Shown in pieces: positions 61,600 to 64,000 of a stretch of 64,000 nucleotides of DNA; position 1 is the stretch's first letter; every line of letters begins with the position of its first letter. The notes under the pieces are model-generated. The model was given only the letters and a program-made list of their open reading frames with translations. It made no database searches and was not told the origin of the DNA. A program made the translations under genes and the position numbers. This DNA comes from Lumnitzera littorea (lineage: Eukaryota; Streptophyta; Magnoliopsida; Myrtales; Combretaceae): positions 4,625,978 through 4,689,977 of the forward strand of contig JAMXBB010000004.1 in assembly GCA_024138015.1 (NCBI GenBank), read 5' to 3'.

Positions 61600-61983
61600 C
61601 TTGAAAAATCGTATACTTATAGGTGCTGCACGCCAATGTAAATTGAAGGAAACAGGCAGGCCATCGGCGTTAGTTAGGGTTAACCATGCGCCAAACATGC
61701 ATCAAAGATATGCGGCGTGCATGCTTTATCATTCGAAATGATGTTTCCGATTTTGTGGTTTTGGATACATTTTTGGCGTATTTGATTTTGGAAACGCTAA
61801 CGTAAATTGAAGGAAACAGGTAGGCCATAGGCGTTAGTTAGGGTTAACCATACCATATGCGCCAAACATGCATCAACGATATGCGCCATGCATGCCTTAT
61901 CATTCGAAATGATTCACCTTTGCAAACCTAACTAACTACATTTTTTATTTTATGGTTTTGGATACATTTCTAGCGTACTGGAT
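61600..61983 (-). promoter_or_regulatory. Promoter of GPI gene 2 with RY-type motifs
   Basis: A TATA-like CCTATAAGTATAC lies at 61622-61610, about 80 nt before the start codon. Upstream are repeated CATGCA/TGCATG (RY) cores: about 61698, 61720, 61868 and 61890. RY elements are bound by B3 factors of the ABI3/FUS3/LEC2 type in seed gene promoters (family knowledge). Their use here is not shown. Confidence 0.5.
61638..61983 (+). repeat. 164-bp tandem duplication in the promoter of GPI gene 2
   Basis: Unit 1 (61638-61801) and unit 2 (61802-about 61983) both begin 'gtaaattgaaggaaacagg'. They share 'gcgttagttagggttaacc', 'gcgccaaacatgcatcaa', 'atcattcgaaatgat' and 'ggttttggatacattt'. Unit 2 has a 7-bp insertion (ACCATAT) and an extra AT-rich segment. 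Confidence 0.9.
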
Positions 61984-62348
61984 TTTTGGCAAAACCTTAG
62001 ATTTAGCTTATAAAATGTAGAATTTGTCTTATAATGGTATCGTCTTTTCGTAATATCATATCTGGAATAAATATAAAAACTAATATTGTTTTGAAAAAGG
62101 AAAAAAGAAAAATCCTATCTGTCACAAGTTGAATGAAAAGTACTAGCAAAAATAGCCGCACCCATGACAACTTATCTATTTCTCATTGTTTTTATACTAT
62201 TTTTAAGTCGTACTATAATAAAATAAGATATCAAAAATATGAAAATATAGGTACATCTATATTGCTTGCATAATTTTTTTTCTTTTGGCCAACTATTACA
62301 TATTATAACTGAAAAAAGGAGGATCAATGTTAATACCATTAAATTATG
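61984..62348. other. AT-rich upstream flank
   Basis: No gene or repeat partner is recognised between the duplicated promoter segment and element C. Confidence 0.35.
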
Positions 62349-63690
62349 TGTTAAGTCTAGTTATATGGAATGCTCAATTTACATTCTTTTCTTTGGTAAA
62401 AATATGAAATTCTCTCTATTCGATATGAGGTGATTTCCAAATTTTCTATTTTTGAGATGAGGATGATTTTCACAAAAGTATTCAAATGAAACTCTTTATC
62501 TTTATTGAAAATGATTGAATCATCTTATTACAATCTTATATAAGCTATTTATACTCTTAATTGATACATAATATGAAATTAATATTTAATCGACTAACTA
62601 ATTGTTACTAATATTAACACTACTATCAACTAATTTTAAGACATAACAATTTACTCAACCCTTTTTTAAGAATCTTATCCTCAAGGTTCTAAGAAGAAAA
62701 ATTCAACAAAAGAATTACTAATTAATATGATTTAATAATATTAAAAAATCATTAACAAAATCTCCAATATATGCTTCATTTTTTAAGATCGCTGAAGCAT
62801 TTTCTTGTTCTTCTAACTCAATATTTTAATAAGTTGCAAAGTTTAAAACTTAATTTGTAAAATTTCTTTATCTGCAAATTCGATATTCGTAATTGGCGTT
62901 GTTGAGCATCATGATCATTATGACTGTTTGTTCTTCAATTAGATCTTTCATAACAACTTCTATTTTTGATATCATTGTTTATACAAAACTAATTATGAAA
63001 AAACACATTTCCTCTAATATCTTAGTATTAGGAATGTCCATATCCATATCTTCTCTATCATTATCTACATTAATTTCTTACATCTCATTCTCCACTTCTT
63101 TAGTATTATTCTTTGTAATAAGTTGTTCTTGTAAATTTTCATCAGCTATATCTTCAATAGTTGGTGTGGCATCCTTTTTTTTTTTTGTTCATTATTTGCT
63201 CTTATGCCATACATTTCACAATTGTTTTTGGTAAATGCTTAAAACTTTCTTTCAAAAATCATGTATCTTCTTTTGTTTTCATCGTATCTTTTCATAATTC
63301 TTTAATTTCCTCTTGCATTTTCTTTTTACATTCTGACATTTGCATGAACAATTTTTCCATTTCTATTCATTCTCTTAATGAAAGAACCATTATTAAGCCT
63401 ACTTACATGGAGGGCTCAACTCACCTTCTTCCTTTTAGAAAAAATATGAAATTCTCTTTATTCGATATGAGGTAGTCTCCTAATTTCCTCTTTTCAAAAC
63501 AAGGATGATCTCTATCAAAGAATTTAAAGGAAACTTTTAAGTTTTATTGAATATAATTGAATCATCTTGTTACAATACTATGCAAGCTATTTATGCTCTC
63601 AACTAATACATAATATAAAACTAATGTCTAATTGACTAAATAATTGTTACCAATTCAAAACTACTATAATTTAATATCTAACTACATATA
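62349..63690 (-). mobile_element. Small LTR element C with a coiled-coil gag-like remnant
   Basis: Direct repeats 62349-62648 and about 63391-63690 share 'aaaaatatgaaattctct', 'attcgatatgaggt', 'attgaatcatctt' and 'ttacaat'. In minus orientation the downstream LTR starts TGTTATGT (62648), preceded by a purine tract CTTAAAAAAGGGTTGAG. Internal length is about 740 bp. Design, LTR start and PPT resemble elements A and B, although the LTR sequences differ. There are no enzymes, so it is non-autonomous. Confidence 0.65.
62890..63375 (-). pseudogene. Gag-like coiled-coil remnant of element C
   Basis: On the minus strand an interrupted frame reads EMEKLFMQMSECKKKMQEE, then TPTIEDIADENLQEQL and VENEM, and then REDMDMDIPNTKILEEM, rich in Glu, Lys and Met and predicted to coil. 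At least three stops interrupt it. The plus-strand open frames over the same DNA are shadows. The exact protein family is not recognised. Confidence 0.45.
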
Positions 63691-64000
63691 TTAAAAGAAA
63701 ACTAGACTGTTATTTTTGTAATCTAATTTTGGGTTATAATATTATAATAGTTTAGTATTACTTACATAAATTTAAATAACCTAATAAATTTTTATAAGTT
63801 TTATTTATTTATCTATTATTTTATTTAGTTTCATAAAAAAAAATATTCTTTTTTCCAATGGATAGAATATAATTTTAAACATTTATATTTATGACATCAA
63901 TAAAAAAGGTAGTAAATTTTTGAAAAAAATCTCATGTGCTATAAGTTGAATGGAAGATACTTGTAGAATTAGATTCTATGAGTTCTATGTATCCATATCT
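63691..64000. other. AT-rich end of the window
   Basis: Nothing is recognised beyond the LTR of element C. Confidence 0.35.

Noticed and set aside
62893..63475. Plus-strand open frames of 113 and 104 codons, hydrophobic
   Set aside because: They are shadows of the minus-strand gag-like remnant between the two LTRs of element C.

Overview
The window is nuclear DNA of a flowering plant, most likely a eudicot. The evidence is spliced genes with GT-AG introns, plant-type gene families (U/P-type cyclin, plant MIRO, the At5g19250-like GPI-anchored family), AT-rich intergenic DNA and many decayed LTR retrotransposons. No bacterial operon, tRNA, rRNA or CRISPR array was seen.

Layout. (1) 0-8.4 kb is the gene-dense end. 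It holds the last exon of a U/P-type cyclin (+ strand) facing a complete 14-exon MIRO GTPase gene (- strand, 644 codons before the stop). The MIRO gene has a probable 5'-UTR intron and a core promoter near 8.3-8.4 kb. (2) 8.4-30 kb is a repeat island. It holds a broken plant-mobile-domain (MAIN-like) gene, a Copia gag-protease remnant, and several copies of one roughly 3.1-3.6 kb repeat, here called R. Two R copies lie tail to tail and form an imperfect inverted repeat of about 5.6 kb. (3) 30.1-31.7 kb carries a two-exon gene for a GPI-anchored secreted protein. (4) 32.4-57.5 kb is a nested transposon graveyard. It holds two small LTR elements with an unrecognised gag-like ORF, a 2+ kb direct repeat (D1, D2) carrying a terminal-inverted-repeat element with a microsatellite core, an R copy split by two later insertions, a solo LTR, a 4.7 kb LTR element with target-site duplication, PBS and PPT, and a Gypsy gag-protease remnant. 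(5) 59.7-61.5 kb carries a second GPI-anchored gene, a tandem paralogue of the first. It has an added Thr/Ser/Ala-Pro-Gln-rich stretch and a duplicated promoter segment. (6) 62.3-63.7 kb holds another small LTR element with a coiled-coil gag-like remnant.

Working genes. MIRO is an outer-mitochondrial-membrane GTPase with two calcium-binding EF hands. The cyclin partners CDKs. The two GPI-anchored proteins are extracytoplasmic and of unknown function. Nothing shows that these genes work together. The cyclin-MIRO neighbourhood resembles Arabidopsis, where CYCP1;1 and a MIRO gene lie close together (recalled, not checked).

The best candidates for something new are three. One is the irregular CCGAGCTG-motif array inside the 4.7 kb LTR element. 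Another is the Pro-Gln glycomodule-like expansion, with its promoter duplication, in the second GPI gene. The third is the family of very small LTR elements with an unrecognised ORF. No complete novel multi-gene system is evident.
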